From: Dendrophyllia cribrosa
Lineage: Eukaryota; Cnidaria; Anthozoa; Scleractinia; Dendrophylliidae
Length of the DNA: 64,000 bases
Assembly: GCA_024195265.1 (NCBI GenBank)
Contig: JAJLRJ010000010.1
Span: 1,241,282 to 1,305,281 of the forward strand
Reading direction: 5' to 3'
Within the stretch, counting starts at the first letter, position 1; every line of letters starts with the position of its first letter. The position numbers and the translations under genes were made by a program. The notes under the pieces were generated by a model that was given only the letters and a program-made list of their open reading frames with translations, did no database searches and had not been told where the DNA came from. Below, piece after piece: positions 46,837-59,400 of the stretch.

Positions 46837-47968
46837 AGCACATGTCATAAGCTGGTCTTTCGCCAAACATTTTATACAGGAACACTAAATATTATAAAAC
46901 GATTTATACATTTAAGCGGTGACAATTTTCATACATTCGTTTTAATATGAGGGAACGTGAATAGAAAAATTTTAGTATCGCGTTAAAATGAAGCTACATG
47001 CAAGAGTGTGAAATATTGAACATAAACTATAAAGCTGGTCTTTTGTAAAGATAATACATAAAAACGCTTCAAGCGGTTTATATTTTAACGCCGACCCTTT
47101 TGATACATCATTATCAGTAAATTAATTATTGTACAATGATTTTAGTATGGATGGATTCAAAATAAAGCTAACTATGTTAAAATTACAAAAATATATATCG
47201 AGTTTATTATGTTTTAATCTGGTTATCTTACCGCTTACGCATTATCAAAACACAAGGAACAAGCAATTTTACCCCATTATCTTGTTTTCGAAACATCTAT
47301 CCTACAAATTTATTTTAGAGTAAATTTGTAACATTATAACATTACAATGTAAGAAGTATCATTCCCAAAATAAGTTTCAAAATAAGTTTCTTTTATGAAC
47401 CGCAGTTACCAGGCGCGAAAGTCATGTGTAAAAGACAGCATGTAGTCCACGGATGCTATCAACCTTGATGGAAATGATTCGAAAAGCTAGAAATTGCATG
47501 GTTGATACCATTACTTACTACCCACTGAGTATATAAAGTTGTGGCCATAATTACGATTGTATTTAACACGCCTTATAGATGAAAACTTCCCGGTTTCACT
47601 GAATTACGGTTTTCCGCACGACGAGAACTAAAAATTGAATCAAGCAGGTGATGTTTAAAATTAGAAACTTAATTACCACCTGCGGTTATAGGTTTGAATA
47701 AAGATTTAGTTTCCTTTTTTTGGCGTCAAAGTGCTCACTGAAAGTCTTATCTAGTTAATTAATGGAAAATCCCCTGTTGGAATGTTTAAATAAAAACACG
47801 AAAGAAGCAAGTGACACACTCGAACACCATTTTGGCTGGCAATGTTGATACATGTTTCTGTGGTCGAGGTCAAGCAACTGTTTAAGTAGTTGTGGTTAAA
47901 CTATATCGTTTCTGAGACGAACTTTGGTAGATTTTTTTCAGGTTAGAGAGAGCAAAGAGTTTCTCTAT

Positions 47969-48239
47969 GGAGCAGTTTTCAATTGAGCATCGTAAAAGCA
48001 AAACCAAAGCAATCACTCCGAACCAATCACAACAGACGCAGACAATCCGATGACCCAATCGGAACTCAATGGTAACCGGCGCCAAGCGCGGGAAAACGCG
48101 TGTGTGTCGAGTTACGATTGGTTTTGGTTTTACTTCTGATTGGTTTAGAAAAGTGGCGCCAGATCTTTTAGCCAATCACAAAGCGTAGCAATGAAAACCA
48201 AAGCGAAATTACTTTAGACTTTCTATTGAAAATTCCTCT
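47969..48239. mobile_element. MITE, second copy of the 29.6-kb family
   Basis: GGAGCAGTTTTCAATTGA and TCTATTGAAAATTCCTC are degraded versions of the termini at 29585-29868. Internal CCAATCA and GGCGCCAAGCGCGGGAAAAC segments match in order. Its termini have mutated, so it is older than the filamin-intron copy. Confidence 0.7.
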
Positions 48240-48318
48240 ATTTTACGGATTTCCTTGACCATGGATGCCTTCATCACGTGACCGATACGTTTTTTTTTCG
48301 CGCAGCTAATTGAGTCCT

Positions 48319-48474
48319 GGGGCCGGATTCAGGAAACCCTCCTAAGTTAAGACATATCCTAAGTATTGTTTCTTAACAATAATCTATTGTCATTCCAACA
48401 ATAGGCTATTGTTAAAAACAATACTTAGGATATGTCTTAACTTAGGAGGGCTTCGTGAATGCGAATCCGGCCCC
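48319..48474. repeat. Foldback MITE
   Basis: GGGGCCGGATTC and GAATCCGGCCCC bound a 156-bp palindrome whose inner arms contain CTAAGTTAAGACATATCCTA and its inverted copy. Confidence 0.8.
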
Positions 48475-48579
48475 TGGGACCTATATAACGAGTAGACTGC
48501 TAGCTGTCCCTTCTCAGTCAACCGAGTGGGCGAGCTAATCACGAAAACAAGCTCGGCGAGAATGGAGCGGGCTGAGGGG

Positions 48580-48895
48580 GCCCCCTCGGTTCAAATTACT
48601 TTCGCTCGCTCGCCGTTCGGATCGCCGATCGCGTATTTGCTCTCCGATCCCGCTCGACTATCCAGAGAGGGACTCTACCGAGCCCTCGGTTCTCATTACT
48701 TTCTCTCGCTCGCCGCTCGGTTGATCGTCGATCGCGTATTTGCTCGCCCGCTCGACTATCCAGAGAGGGACTGCTAACAGTCTACCGAGCCCTCGGTTCG
48801 CATTACTTTCACTCGCTCGCCGCTCGGTTGATTGCCGATCGCGTATTTGCTCTCACGCTCGACTATCCAGAGAGGGACTGCTAGCAGTCTAGATA
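48580..48895. repeat. Three-copy tandem repeat, unit about 100-110 bp
   Basis: CCCTCGGTTC followed by ATTACTTTC and TCGCTCGCCG begins units near 48582, 48680 and 48789. Each unit ends CTCGACTATCCAGAGAGGGA. The last two also carry CTGCTA(A/G)CAGTCTA. Confidence 0.8.
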
Positions 48896-50338
48896 ACGAG
48901 CTTCGCATATCCATTCCACGTGACAGACACGTGACCAATGTCTGCCTAAATATTAAGGCCTGGCGACTACGCCGGTGAAGAAGCTTTCAGGTATTGGCAT
49001 CCCATGTGCTTATAGTGACGAATAATTGAGGAAATAGTTATAGTTCTTAACCAAAAGTATCGCAGATGGCACTTCACTCACTAGACAATTCTGGAAGGGT
49101 TTTTTTATTTATAGTGAGTGAGTAATAAAGACTCAGCACTGAATAAGCAGTTTTAATTAAAGTTAATATAGGTCCTCTGGAGTTTGGTCTCACGTAGCCG
49201 TTCCAAATTTCCTTCCTTCGTGAGAAAACTACGGAGGCGAGAAACAAATGTCTCTCACATGTCCAACCCCGTCTCTCGGCAGTTTCCTGGTATTTCGCAA
49301 AGATAACTTAATTTATCAGTTGAGTGATAAGAAAAATGGCCAACGTAAAGAGATTAAAACAAGCGTAAGTGAATCCCACGGTGGCAAGTTCACTTAATAA
49401 ACTAGTTCAGAAAATACCAAATGTTTAACAATACTGTGTTCTTTTCATAACTACACTTGCTATAACCCGGAAGATCGCACTCGACAGACTAAATTTTTTG
49501 CTGTTTCCCACCGAAGCAGCACCAAAGCTTCCTTAAAAACTACCTCCTTCGCTGATATAATTTGTCCAACTGGTAACACCAGTTTAAAAATTTCGTAAAG
49601 CAAAACAATATACTTTTGCTCTTATTATAGTAAATTATATCCGAGTTATAACCGCTGTCATAAACAGTATATTAAATTAAAGACAATTAAGGACAATTTA
49701 ACTTGTTGAATGGCCAACATAACAGGATTGATAATATGCGGTTTGATTGTGCATAGTTTAGCGAGAATATAATGCAGTTGACGCCCGCAATTACAACCTC
49801 GAAAGAATATAATAACACAACTGCAAGATAAACACCTCTCGCGCGCGGATTAAAAGACACATTGTCACCCCGATACAATGACAATTGAAATAAAATTGCG
49901 ATAAACGGTGCTATAGATCGAAGATGCACAGCGATAGCCTGCATTTTCCAAAACACGATTCATTTACGTTTTCAAGGAATTGAAAAAATTGGATGTTATC
50001 AGACTAAAAGCAACCGATTGACAAAGTGTGGTCTTCAAATTCTACGTAAAGGAAGCAAATTTGCATTTCAATAGGTTTTGTTGGTCGAGTGTCTGCAGGT
50101 GGATATTGCATATTAATATCATATACAGTCCAATCAGGGCTTTAGTGGCTCGAGGACCTACAAACGCAAAGGAAGTCCAACCATGCAGAGATAAACATAA
50201 TCAAGACAATAAAGAAGTACAGCAGTGGTCGCAGTGAATCAGTAACCAAACTGAAAGCCGCGTTTCGAGAGCCGGAAGGTTTTATATCTCATTGCCGTGT
50301 TGTGAAAAGGGTGAACATTTACTGATCAGTCTAACACT

Positions 50339-51076
50339 ATGTTAAAGGGCAAATTCGGTAAGGCTGATTTAACACCAGCTACGCGATTTCAAGTGAAATA
50401 TCTGGGTAGTGGATTCACGGAAGAACCCGGTGTTACGGGCCTTGAGAACGCTGTACGTAAAATTCAAGAGGAAGCGAAATTCGAGGAGAAATCATGGCCG
50501 AAAATGTACTTGCATGTTGGCGTGGAGGGAGTGAAATTCGAGGACATCAAAACCAAGTCCATATCAAAGGAATCAAAGTTTATTTCATTAGAAAATATTT
50601 CCTATTGTACTTTAAACAGAATTGACGCGACTATCTTCGCTTTTAATCACCACAAAAGTTCATCGGTGGTTGAATGTCATGCGGTCGCCTGTGAAAACGA
50701 AGATAAAGCGAAGTCCATAGCACTGGCTTTGTATGCTGCCTTTCGCGAAGGTCATTTCCAGAAGCTTAGAAGAGAGAGAAGGAAGTCTTTCGAGAAGAAA
50801 AACTTCGAACGGAGAGCAAGCTTTGAAAATTACGAGCGCGCCAGTTCGAACAGTACTTCCCCGGCTACAAGTCCTAATCAAGAATTTTCTCCAACTTTCA
50901 AGGATTCTACAATATCAATGGATTCTGTGAACGGAATTAATCATTGCGAGTCAACTCGCGAGAGACTGTCGTCGGCGGAGTATGACGATCAGGAACTCGA
51001 ATTGGATAAAATTATAGAGGATCTTTTATTGACTGTAGAAATAGAAAAGGCTAAAATTGAACAAGCTGTAGAATAA
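50339..51076 (+). CDS. Intronless PTB/PID-domain protein with C-terminal extension (245 aa)
   Basis: The PTB domain spans residues about 12-145: TRFQVKYLGSGF, VTGLENAVRKIQEE, ISYCTLN, IFAFNHHKSSSVVECHAVAC and IALALYAAF. Next comes a basic segment (LRRERRKSFEKKNFERR) and a Ser/Pro-rich linker, and an acidic C-terminal helix with QELELDKIIEDLL. That tail could bind a partner. It is the longest of the four PTB genes here and is probably a tandem duplicate of the 46291 gene. A poly(A) signal AATAAA lies at 51385. The function as an NPxY-binding adaptor is inferred from the domain. Confidence 0.85.
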   Translation: MLKGKFGKADLTPATRFQVKYLGSGFTEEPGVTGLENAVRKIQEEAKFEEKSWPKMYLHVGVEGVKFEDIKTKSISKESKFISLENISYCTLNRIDATIFAFNHHKSSSVVECHAVACENEDKAKSIALALYAAFREGHFQKLRRERRKSFEKKNFERRASFENYERASSNSTSPATSPNQEFSPTFKDSTISMDSVNGINHCESTRERLSSAEYDDQELELDKIIEDLLLTVEIEKAKIEQAVE

Positions 51077-52131
51077 AACAAATACAATTTGTATCGTTAC
51101 TACAAATGATAAGATAAAGGGGCTTTGCGGGAAATTGCTACAAATGGTAATGGCTAGGAAATTTAATACATCGCAACGGCGAGAACGCAGATTAATGAAT
51201 GATGCTTTTTTAGTTTAAATTGCTGTTTCCGTACTTAAGATCTCTTTACCAATGTATCGTAGCTTAATGATATCAAAGGACAAAGAAACATTTGTTTTAT
51301 GTTTCATTCAATACCGTACGCCGTGAGGCATCGCACGATGTCTTTTAACTTTTTGTGAATATCTTAACTGTCATTAGAACATCTAATAAAATATTTTAAC
51401 AAATGGCGTCTTTTTAATGCATAAACGTGTGAGATTATTTCGCGTCAGGTTCGTTTCTAAGGTTATACTAAGTGATTTTGGGGTTGCGTTGGCTCATTCA
51501 GATAAAATCTCCAACACTTCAACTAGTTTCATAAATTTATCACATTGACTTGTAAAGGTTTTTATTATTTATTCCGTTCAGTTCAATTCAATTCCCGAAC
51601 AAAACTTAAATTGCACTCTTTCAGAATTAAGAAAATGGAAACCGTGATTTTCGCCTTCCTTCAGCCCTATATAAAGTTTAATGGTAACATGTTAAGTTTG
51701 TTTGGGACAAAAGAGTCAGGTAATATAGCAAACAGACTACTTTCGGTATAAACGAAACTACTTTGAAAAACATACTAACTGCGTCCATAACTTTAACCAT
51801 AATATAATATTTATTGCGTGCTGGGTGTTTCTTACGTAACTGTTTGAACTTTGACTGATAAAATAAAGACTGGCACAATTTTCGAACATGTTCGAGTCAA
51901 TCGTGACTGTTTTGATTCGCTTAATAAGTTGTAATATTCAAAATTTGTCACGCACGAAAGTTGGGAGCACGCCAACCTTAGCCATAATTAACACGCAATG
52001 AGGATATTTTGTTATTGACACACACGTGAACATTTGAAAATCACTGTTAAACGGGCAAAATGTCAGTTATACGTGAAACTCTTTCTCGAAAAACGGATTT
52101 GCGTACCGGGACAAGTTTCACGAAGCTAATA

Positions 52132-52374
52132 CCCCATTCACACCAACGCTTAAACATGCTTAAATGTTGTTTAGTTTAAAACAGGTTTAAGAAAAATATC
52201 TCCTAACCTCGCGTAATATTTGGAGTGAAATCTTTACTAAAAGAAGATTTATTAACTTTATTACCATTCCAGGAAGTTTGAGTCATATACATTTCAAAAC
52301 GTTCAAGATAGAGGCTAAAAACGTAGTTAAACTAAACAACATTTAAACATGTTTAACCGTTGGTGTGAATGGGG
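52132..52374. mobile_element. MITE
   Basis: CCCCATTCACACCAACG and CGTTGGTGTGAATGGGG are perfect 17-bp inverted termini, followed inward by AAACATG and GTTGTTTAGTTTAA and their inverted copies. The element is 243 bp and non-coding. Confidence 0.8.
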
Positions 52375-53867
52375 CATAAGACAAAGTACTTCAGCTCGAA
52401 TTATTCAAGTTCTAGCTGACTTCACGTACGGGGCCACTTGTGATGGAACGACAAAAATATTCATTATTAAATTGATCATATCGAATTAAAAAACAAATTC
52501 TCGATAGAATCTAGACTATGTAGAGCCAGTTTCCCATGCAGACATGTTTTTCTCGGATTAATTGTACAGTAGCAAGCAAAACACACGAGTCTGGCACTCG
52601 AGCGAGAGATTAACCACGCGCGGACACTCTGCGCTCGGCGCACGCACATTTCGCGTGTCGCCGTCTACGAGTAATTGCGCACGGTCCGCGTGAAGACAAA
52701 CGAATATAATAGCCGCGAGAAACGCAGGTGGTTCTGGTTTTTCCCGGTTTATCCGTCGTCTATCCACGATAAATGACGCAAAAGAGAAGAAGTCAGCAAC
52801 TATTAACTAATCCCGATGTTGACGTACTTTTATTGCGCTTTGTTTATTCATAGACTCCGCCGGGTTTTTTTTACAGACTATACTGGGCATACCCTCAAAA
52901 CTGTTGAACTGGTCATTATAAGCGTTGTAGTGCGAAACACTTCGAGTGGAAATAACAAGTTTAGTGTTGTTTAACTTAGAGGTAAACTAAAGCATTTAGT
53001 GACTTTAGGCCTTTCACTTAACGAGACCGAATGCCCCACAAGCCTTCTTGGGCTCGATCATCATATCAGTAGGTTCGCTTTCCAGATGTTTTGTGCGCCC
53101 GCGTTCCCTGTTGGAATCGAGGAGGCCTGAAAACCGGGCTCCCTCAAACGGCTAGAAATTGAGCCTAGATCTTCAGTCGTGTCGAAGAAATGCGAGCGCG
53201 CGTTCAAGCTAGCCAGGACAGCCTTCTTGGCCTTTGAGAAAGCAGAGTAAATATGCCATTTCCGAGTTGCTTTATGCCCCGTTATCAAATTAAGCGAGAG
53301 TTATTGCACCACCTTTCGTATAAAATAGCCTGCGTACAGTGACGGTATAGTGCGCGCGATGGCAAAATTTTGGCGTGGCAGCGTCGTAAGCCGCAAGAGG
53401 CACTTCTCGCGGCTCCCGCTCTTCCGTCGCCAGAATTTTGTCATCGCGCGGACTACGGCCGCCAGCTACGCAGGCTAATATGAAAAATTCTACACGAAGC
53501 CTCTCTTTCATTCATCATGAGGTATAAACAACTCGGAAATGCAAATGACCGTTTGAGCACAGTCTTCATAGTCCAGCTGGCGTAAATATTTGTCACTGTT
53601 TGTGGGTTGCATCGGTTGATTGGCTCCCAAATGTACTCATTATACTCCTCCTCTTTTACCGCTTCTCCCAATTTTAAAGAAGGGAAAAACCCTGGGAACG
53701 AGGTTGGTTTACTATGATTTATTTATAGGCGTCATCATGACGCAGCGCGTTGGTCTCGCGAGAGGTGTAAGCACGTTGGTCTCGCGAGGGGTGAAACGAC
53801 TCAAGTGTTTTTTTCAATTCACTGAATCAATCAACAGATTGGAACAGGAAGTATAATATCAGCAATA

Positions 53868-54690
53868 TTTTCACCCTCAAGAGTGCTCAAATTTAAAGTG
53901 AAAATATTAAAATCACAAATTTCGTTTTGTATAAAAACAGATGTCACTGATTTCATCCACAAATTCGTAAAAATTACTATAACTATCATCAACAGTACTT
54001 TCCCCTGGCGCTGTTTATTATGCTGTACAAAGTGGTTATAACTTTTGAAACGATTTGATAAAAAAGCAAGGCTGATAAACGATACGGAAACGACTATATT
54101 TGTAAAATATCCAATATTTCGAAAGGCACAGCCTTTCTTTTTCAGGGTCTTTGCAAGAGGCTGTGCCTTTCGAAATATTGGATATTTTACAAATATAGTC
54201 GTTTCCGTACCGTTTATCAGCCTTGCTTTTTTTATCAAATCGTTTCATTATTTTATAGCTGATTAGATCCTTTACCACAGGATCCGGTGCTTCTATTTCG
54301 TTACGGTGGTCCGTTGCAAAGTACACTAACTTTTGAGTCTGTTTTGGATAAGACACCAACAGTCGGCCGACAAACGACCTATAGACGGCTGACAAACGAC
54401 CAACCTGTTGTTCTAACTCTTGAGTCTGTGGATGAAATCCTAAAGTGTGACCATTCAAACGAAAGCTATTGAGCAGTACTTTCCCGCGGTACTGTTTATT
54501 ATGCTGTACAAGGTGGTTCTAACTTTTGAGTCTGGATGAAATCCTAAAATGTGACCATTCGAATAAAAGCTACTGAGTAATCACCGGCCTGTGTAACACT
54601 TTCCTATGGTGCTGTTTTAAATGCTATACACGGTGGTTCCATGGTCTATGGACGAATATTCCAAAGTTGGTTATCATTCAAATGAAAGTT
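53868..54690. repeat. Degraded satellite-MITE cluster, interrupted by a foldback
   Basis: It starts with a minus-oriented terminus (CACCCTCAAGAGTG) and continues with plus-oriented long-variant units at 53990-54045 and 54415-54690. A foldback element sits inside the first unit, so the foldback inserted later. Confidence 0.55.
54046..54247. repeat. Foldback repeat inside a satellite unit
   Basis: TGAAACGATTTGATAAAAAA through AGGCACAGCCT is mirrored by AGGCTGTGCCT through TTTATCAAATCGTTTCA. The arms are about 90 bp around a 20-bp centre. A related shorter inverted repeat occurs near 44935-45020. Confidence 0.8.
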
Positions 54691-54855
54691 GTTGTTTTAC
54701 CAATATTTTTTGTAGCTTCTTAGAGTGGAGACTTTTTCATCTCTTTACTTTGTAATACAGAACATTCCTGAGCTCCAAGCGCCGAGGGATTACGGGATGT
54801 GCTCATATTCCTTGTTCCTAGGCTCCACCGGCTAGCAAGGTCGGGTCGCTCATTG

Positions 54856-55289
54856 GCCGTATTCACACCAGAGACGGAAAAACCCGTCTTGGACGGGTGT
54901 CCCGACGGTCTCTGACGAGTTTCCCGTCCTAGTGTGAAATCGGGACGGGATAGGCTTTTAACAGGAAACTCGTTCAAAATAATCCGTCTACTTATCCGTC
55001 TGAGTTGACGAGTTTTTATAAACGAGTTTCCCGATTAGACGAGATACCCGTTGAAATCCTTCACGAATTCGCTCTTAGACGGGTTTCCAGGCCATGTCGA
55101 GTTTCTTTGGAAACACTTGTCTGGCTGGGTAACCACGCGTATCTCGCCCCAGTACCTTGTGTAAAAAGTCGGCCCCTAACCCTCAAATCAAATCCTTCCT
55201 AATGTGAATGTTGGAATGTTCAGAATGGAAAATTCATCAGACGGGTTATCCGTCTGGACGGGTTTCCTGTCCTCTAGTGTGAATACGGC
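54856..55289. mobile_element. MITE with internal GACGAGTTTCC repeats
   Basis: GCCGTATTCACACCAGAG and CTCTAGTGTGAATACGGC are inverted termini with one mismatch. ATTG flanks both sides and may be the target duplication. Repeated GACGAGTTTCCCG and GACGGGTTTCC segments fill the interior. Confidence 0.75.
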
Positions 55290-56256
55290 TATTGAAGCTG
55301 AAAAGCAACAACAACAATTTTCGCTTCACTTTGAAGACGACTTGCGCTCAACCTTAAAAAAGGGAAAAACCCTAGGAACGAGGTTGGACTTGCGCTTAAG
55401 TTTGAAACTGGAAACGTCAATTAAAAACATAATGAAACGATTAAACTGCAAAACCGTGAACGATCTATTGTACCCAATGGATCAATACAGACATCGATAA
55501 GCTAAAACAGACCACTGCAACAATCTTTTTTAATAAATCTGCCCTTTCGCCGTAGTGCCAGCCTTGCATTCAGTTTTGTATTTTCACATTCAAGTGACGC
55601 CTGGTACGAGATCTTTCACAAGGAAAATCCGGCAACTACCAGCAAGTTTAATTTCTGCGTCGTGTGGACCTCTGCAGTCAAAGGTTTTTCTAATCTTTTT
55701 TGAATATACGATATAAAAAATATAATACAATACACCGAATGCAAATATGGGCGTAAACAAGTGCTGCTAAGTTTATCATCTTGCAAAGTTTGGGTGTTTT
55801 GGTTTAACGTTGCAAAGTTATGGCTCACTGAAATGTAAAGCATTTGTATGAGAAAAGACATTCTTCTTCACTAGCCTCGCTTTCATGTTTTTCCCAAAAT
55901 TTGATTGCCTATAACTTCTCTTAAAATAAGAATATGGCCTTGAAAATGCACACAATGACTTATTTTGACCTGATCTTTATCGTTATTCAATTGCTTTTCT
56001 TTTCTTGAGAACCTGTCCAAACAGGACGGCCATATTTGACCATATTTGCATTCGGTGTATACAATACAAATTTTTTACTTAAAGTATGCAATCCTCTGAC
56101 ACTAATAATCGTACAAGGGGTGTGAAATTTGGCCCACGCTGCACTGGAGCATAATAAAAGAGTAAGTACGTAATTGTGCAAAAATGTTTCGCCTTCATAT
56201 TAAATTCCCCGCCCCCTCCCCCACATGCATGTAATGCAAGACACGTGCTTCTTACC

Positions 56257-56264
56257 TGACGTCA
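56257..56264 (+). promoter_or_regulatory. CRE-like palindrome upstream of DDX3
   Basis: The exact consensus TGACGTCA lies about 160 bases before the start codon, followed by a non-TATA leader. CREB/ATF-type sites are common in housekeeping promoters. A single site is suggestive only. Confidence 0.35.
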
Positions 56265-56425
56265 CATTACACGGTTACTCAGCCGGCTGTCGACTGACAT
56301 CGCGAACTGAGCTGAAAAAATCCCTTTGAGTGCAGAAAGTTCAATTGTTCTCCGCTTTTTTGCCGAATAACAACAGCCATTTCCATTATTTCAGTCAAAA
56401 GCTTGAATCTACTGTTTCTTCCGTT

Positions 56426-59400
56426 ATGAGTCATGTGTCCCCAGCAAACTTTCAAGCTCTAGACCAGCGGGTAAGTGAGAATTTTCCAATCGGAAAAGAT
56501 TGTGAATTGTCGGTCATTGGACAAAGGCACATGGCAGACGTAAATGGCGCGTTGTGTTTCTAAGAATTTCGTAACTCCGGCGTCAAGAAAATAGATTCCC
56601 GAGTTGCCTTTGTGTTTTTTATTGCTATTGATGTTTTGAATGTGATTTTTATGTTGTATTTCATCGTAGTTCGCTGGTCTGGACTTGAATTCAGGCGCGG
56701 TAAACCAACGCGCTGTTGATCACAAGCCACAAGGTATGGTACGCTAAAAAGAGAACGGTAAAATTTTAATTCGCTCTCCCAGAGAGCAGAAAAGCAACTG
56801 ATCTTACTACAAAAAGAAGATCAAGATTTACTGAAATGCGAGGAATTCTATCGAGTATTTACAAAGATCAAGAGCCATTTTACGAACTTGATGTGTTTCG
56901 TTTGTAGATTTTCTTGTCACCACGGTTGCCGGTTTTTAGATTACATACATGTAATCAAGCTTTATTCACGACGTATTTTTTTGTATTTTAATGAAGATTT
57001 AATTTTTAAACGTATTACAATATACTATTATTATTTTTTCGGATTAAACCGCTATTCGCGTTTCGAACCTGAAAATGTATTTTTATCTAACACTGCCAAC
57101 TTTGATCTTTTTTCTCAAGATCTGATATGATTGTAACTTGAAATGTAGGTTAAAAATTAAATAGGTTTTTTTATTTGACACGCTTATAAATTGTATTATT
57201 TTCTAGGTTCCTAACAACTATGTGGTTCTCATTTTCAAATGTTCAGACTAATTGGTCTCCTTTGCCACACTTGCATGTAATGTTGCAGTTTCAAGTCATT
57301 TTCAGAAACTATTAGCACATTAATTCTCAGAATTTATAAGAGGGGCATTGTTTTTAAACAGAAAGGTTATTCAGATAGGAGATCATCATTATAGCACAAA
57401 AGAATATTATACAGAATTGTTAATTGCCCTTTATTGTTGTCTAGAATTATCAATTATTATGGTTGGTTCATTCCAGTTAGGTAAAAAGAGACATTTGATG
57501 ATGGGAAACATTGAAAAATGTAAAGTTGTACTTGAAGGCTGTTTTTAAATTGCTTCACAAAACATTCGCAATGTGTTGGACATACCATTTTCTTTTTTGG
57601 GTCATTGTAGGTAACCAAACCTGGAGCGATTTTAGAATACTCAGCCACTTATTTACAATGTACATACATGTGTCCCTAAACGTTTTATAGCACGAAACAT
57701 ATGAAAACAAAAGGCTCCATTCTTATTCAACAAGATGCAAATAAGTGGCCAGATATTCTACAGTTTAGCCCCAAACCCCCCTCCACAAAACACATTTAGA
57801 CGATATAAAAGAGTTCTAAGCAATGCAATCAACTTATGCCTTGCGGCACCTCTTGACAGACACCCAGTTATTACCAACGGGAGTTGAAGTCCTGGTAAAT
57901 AGAATTTGGTAAAAATAAGTTTTGTCGTGATAGACATGCTATTACAGGCACCAAATCATCTCTTTTTCAAAGGTGTTCATTTTAGCTACATTTGTCTGTA
58001 CCACTCCCGCAATCAAAGCTTGGTTGGTGTGATGTTTTTGTCAATTATTTGTCATCTGAGATGCGATCATATCGAAACACTGAAGCTTTTGCGGGTTATT
58101 TAATTGCATGATGATCATTTCAACATTAATTTTGTTTTGACACTTTTTTTGTTGCTGTGTAGAACGATACGTACCGCCTCACCTTCGCAACCGACAAGGG
58201 CCTCCTCCTGGAAGAGGGGGGTTCCCAGATCAAGTTTATAACCCTGGACCTCGAGACTTTGCACCCAGGGATCCTTACAGAGGTTTGTTAAGTTTGTAAT
58301 TGTAGTTTGTAATATTGTACATTGTTCAAAGTATTTTTATAGATCCATTTAAATAGTACAACTTTTGCTGCAAGCCAAAGCATGAGAGCCACCTTGGGAA
58401 CCACCTTTTCACAAACTGCTGAAGTCAATGTCACAGAGGTATAACCTCTCTCCTTATAGAGCACCAAGAGGAAGACATTGAGTGAATTCCCAAGGGGAAA
58501 ACAAGCCATAATCAGGTTTTAGCAGCAAGTTTTTCAAGACACAACCAGAGAAGCCAATTCTTTCTAGTTGCAATCCATTTCCATCCTGGTCATTCCCAGC
58601 CAAAGATACTTATTTATAACTTCAGTGCACTAGTGGAGTACTGTAAACACCTTCATATAAACCACACATCGGGGGCGTGTCTTATCTGCGGGCACATTTG
58701 CAGAAGATTATCATACTTTCCAGTCTGTGATATGGGTCATTCCACAGTATTCCGTCTGTTGCGGAAACTACATTCAGAGACTTTTGTTTTTAAATATCTA
58801 GCAATGTTTACTATAAAGCAAATCCATACTACTTTTGTATGATAGATGTCCATTTAAGCTTTGTACTATAGCAGTGTATTTCACCCTGAATCAGATGAGT
58901 GGGACACCACATTAACTTGTATGGCTGTTGCGGAGACTACACAGAAAATTCTGTATTTTTGAACCCCCACACTGAAGTGAAATGTTCTCTGAATCTGGGA
59001 TAAATATAAAATGTTTGTCCGCTGTAACCATAAGGGCATATAGTTTATACAAATGCCAAAGCATTAATTTATTTTGTTTATATTCACATCACAAATAATA
59101 AATTAATAAGTGATGGTACTGTTGCGGAGACTACGTTGCGGAGACTACATCAAGTACTTTGACTAAAAATGCAACAACAACAGCAGCAGCAAAGAAAAAA
59201 TGGGCAGATATTGAAGTGGAGCAACACTGATATTACACTACAAGGAGAAATGGGATTCTGGGGGCTTATTGGGGCTTATAGGGTTTACATGAAAATCTGG
59301 TTCAAGCAAAGTTTTACTTTGTTCAAATAAAAACCTACACTTTCCTCTGGTATGCACAACTTCTACTTTCTATGAACAAAATTTTCTTTCTTTCAAACCA

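Larger units (their letters stand above)
46837..50338. other. Spacer between PTB genes with MITEs and a tandem repeat
   Basis: The region contains the MITE copy at 47969-48239, the foldback at 48319-48474 and the tandem repeat at 48580-48895. No additional gene is supported. Confidence 0.4.
51077..56256. other. Repeat-rich spacer between the PTB and DDX3 genes
   Basis: Contains the MITEs at 52132-52374 and 54856-55289 and the satellite/foldback composite at 53868-54690. The short direct repeat GGGAAAAACCCTGGGAACGA occurs at about 53693 and, slightly changed, at about 55364. No supported gene lies here. Confidence 0.4.
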
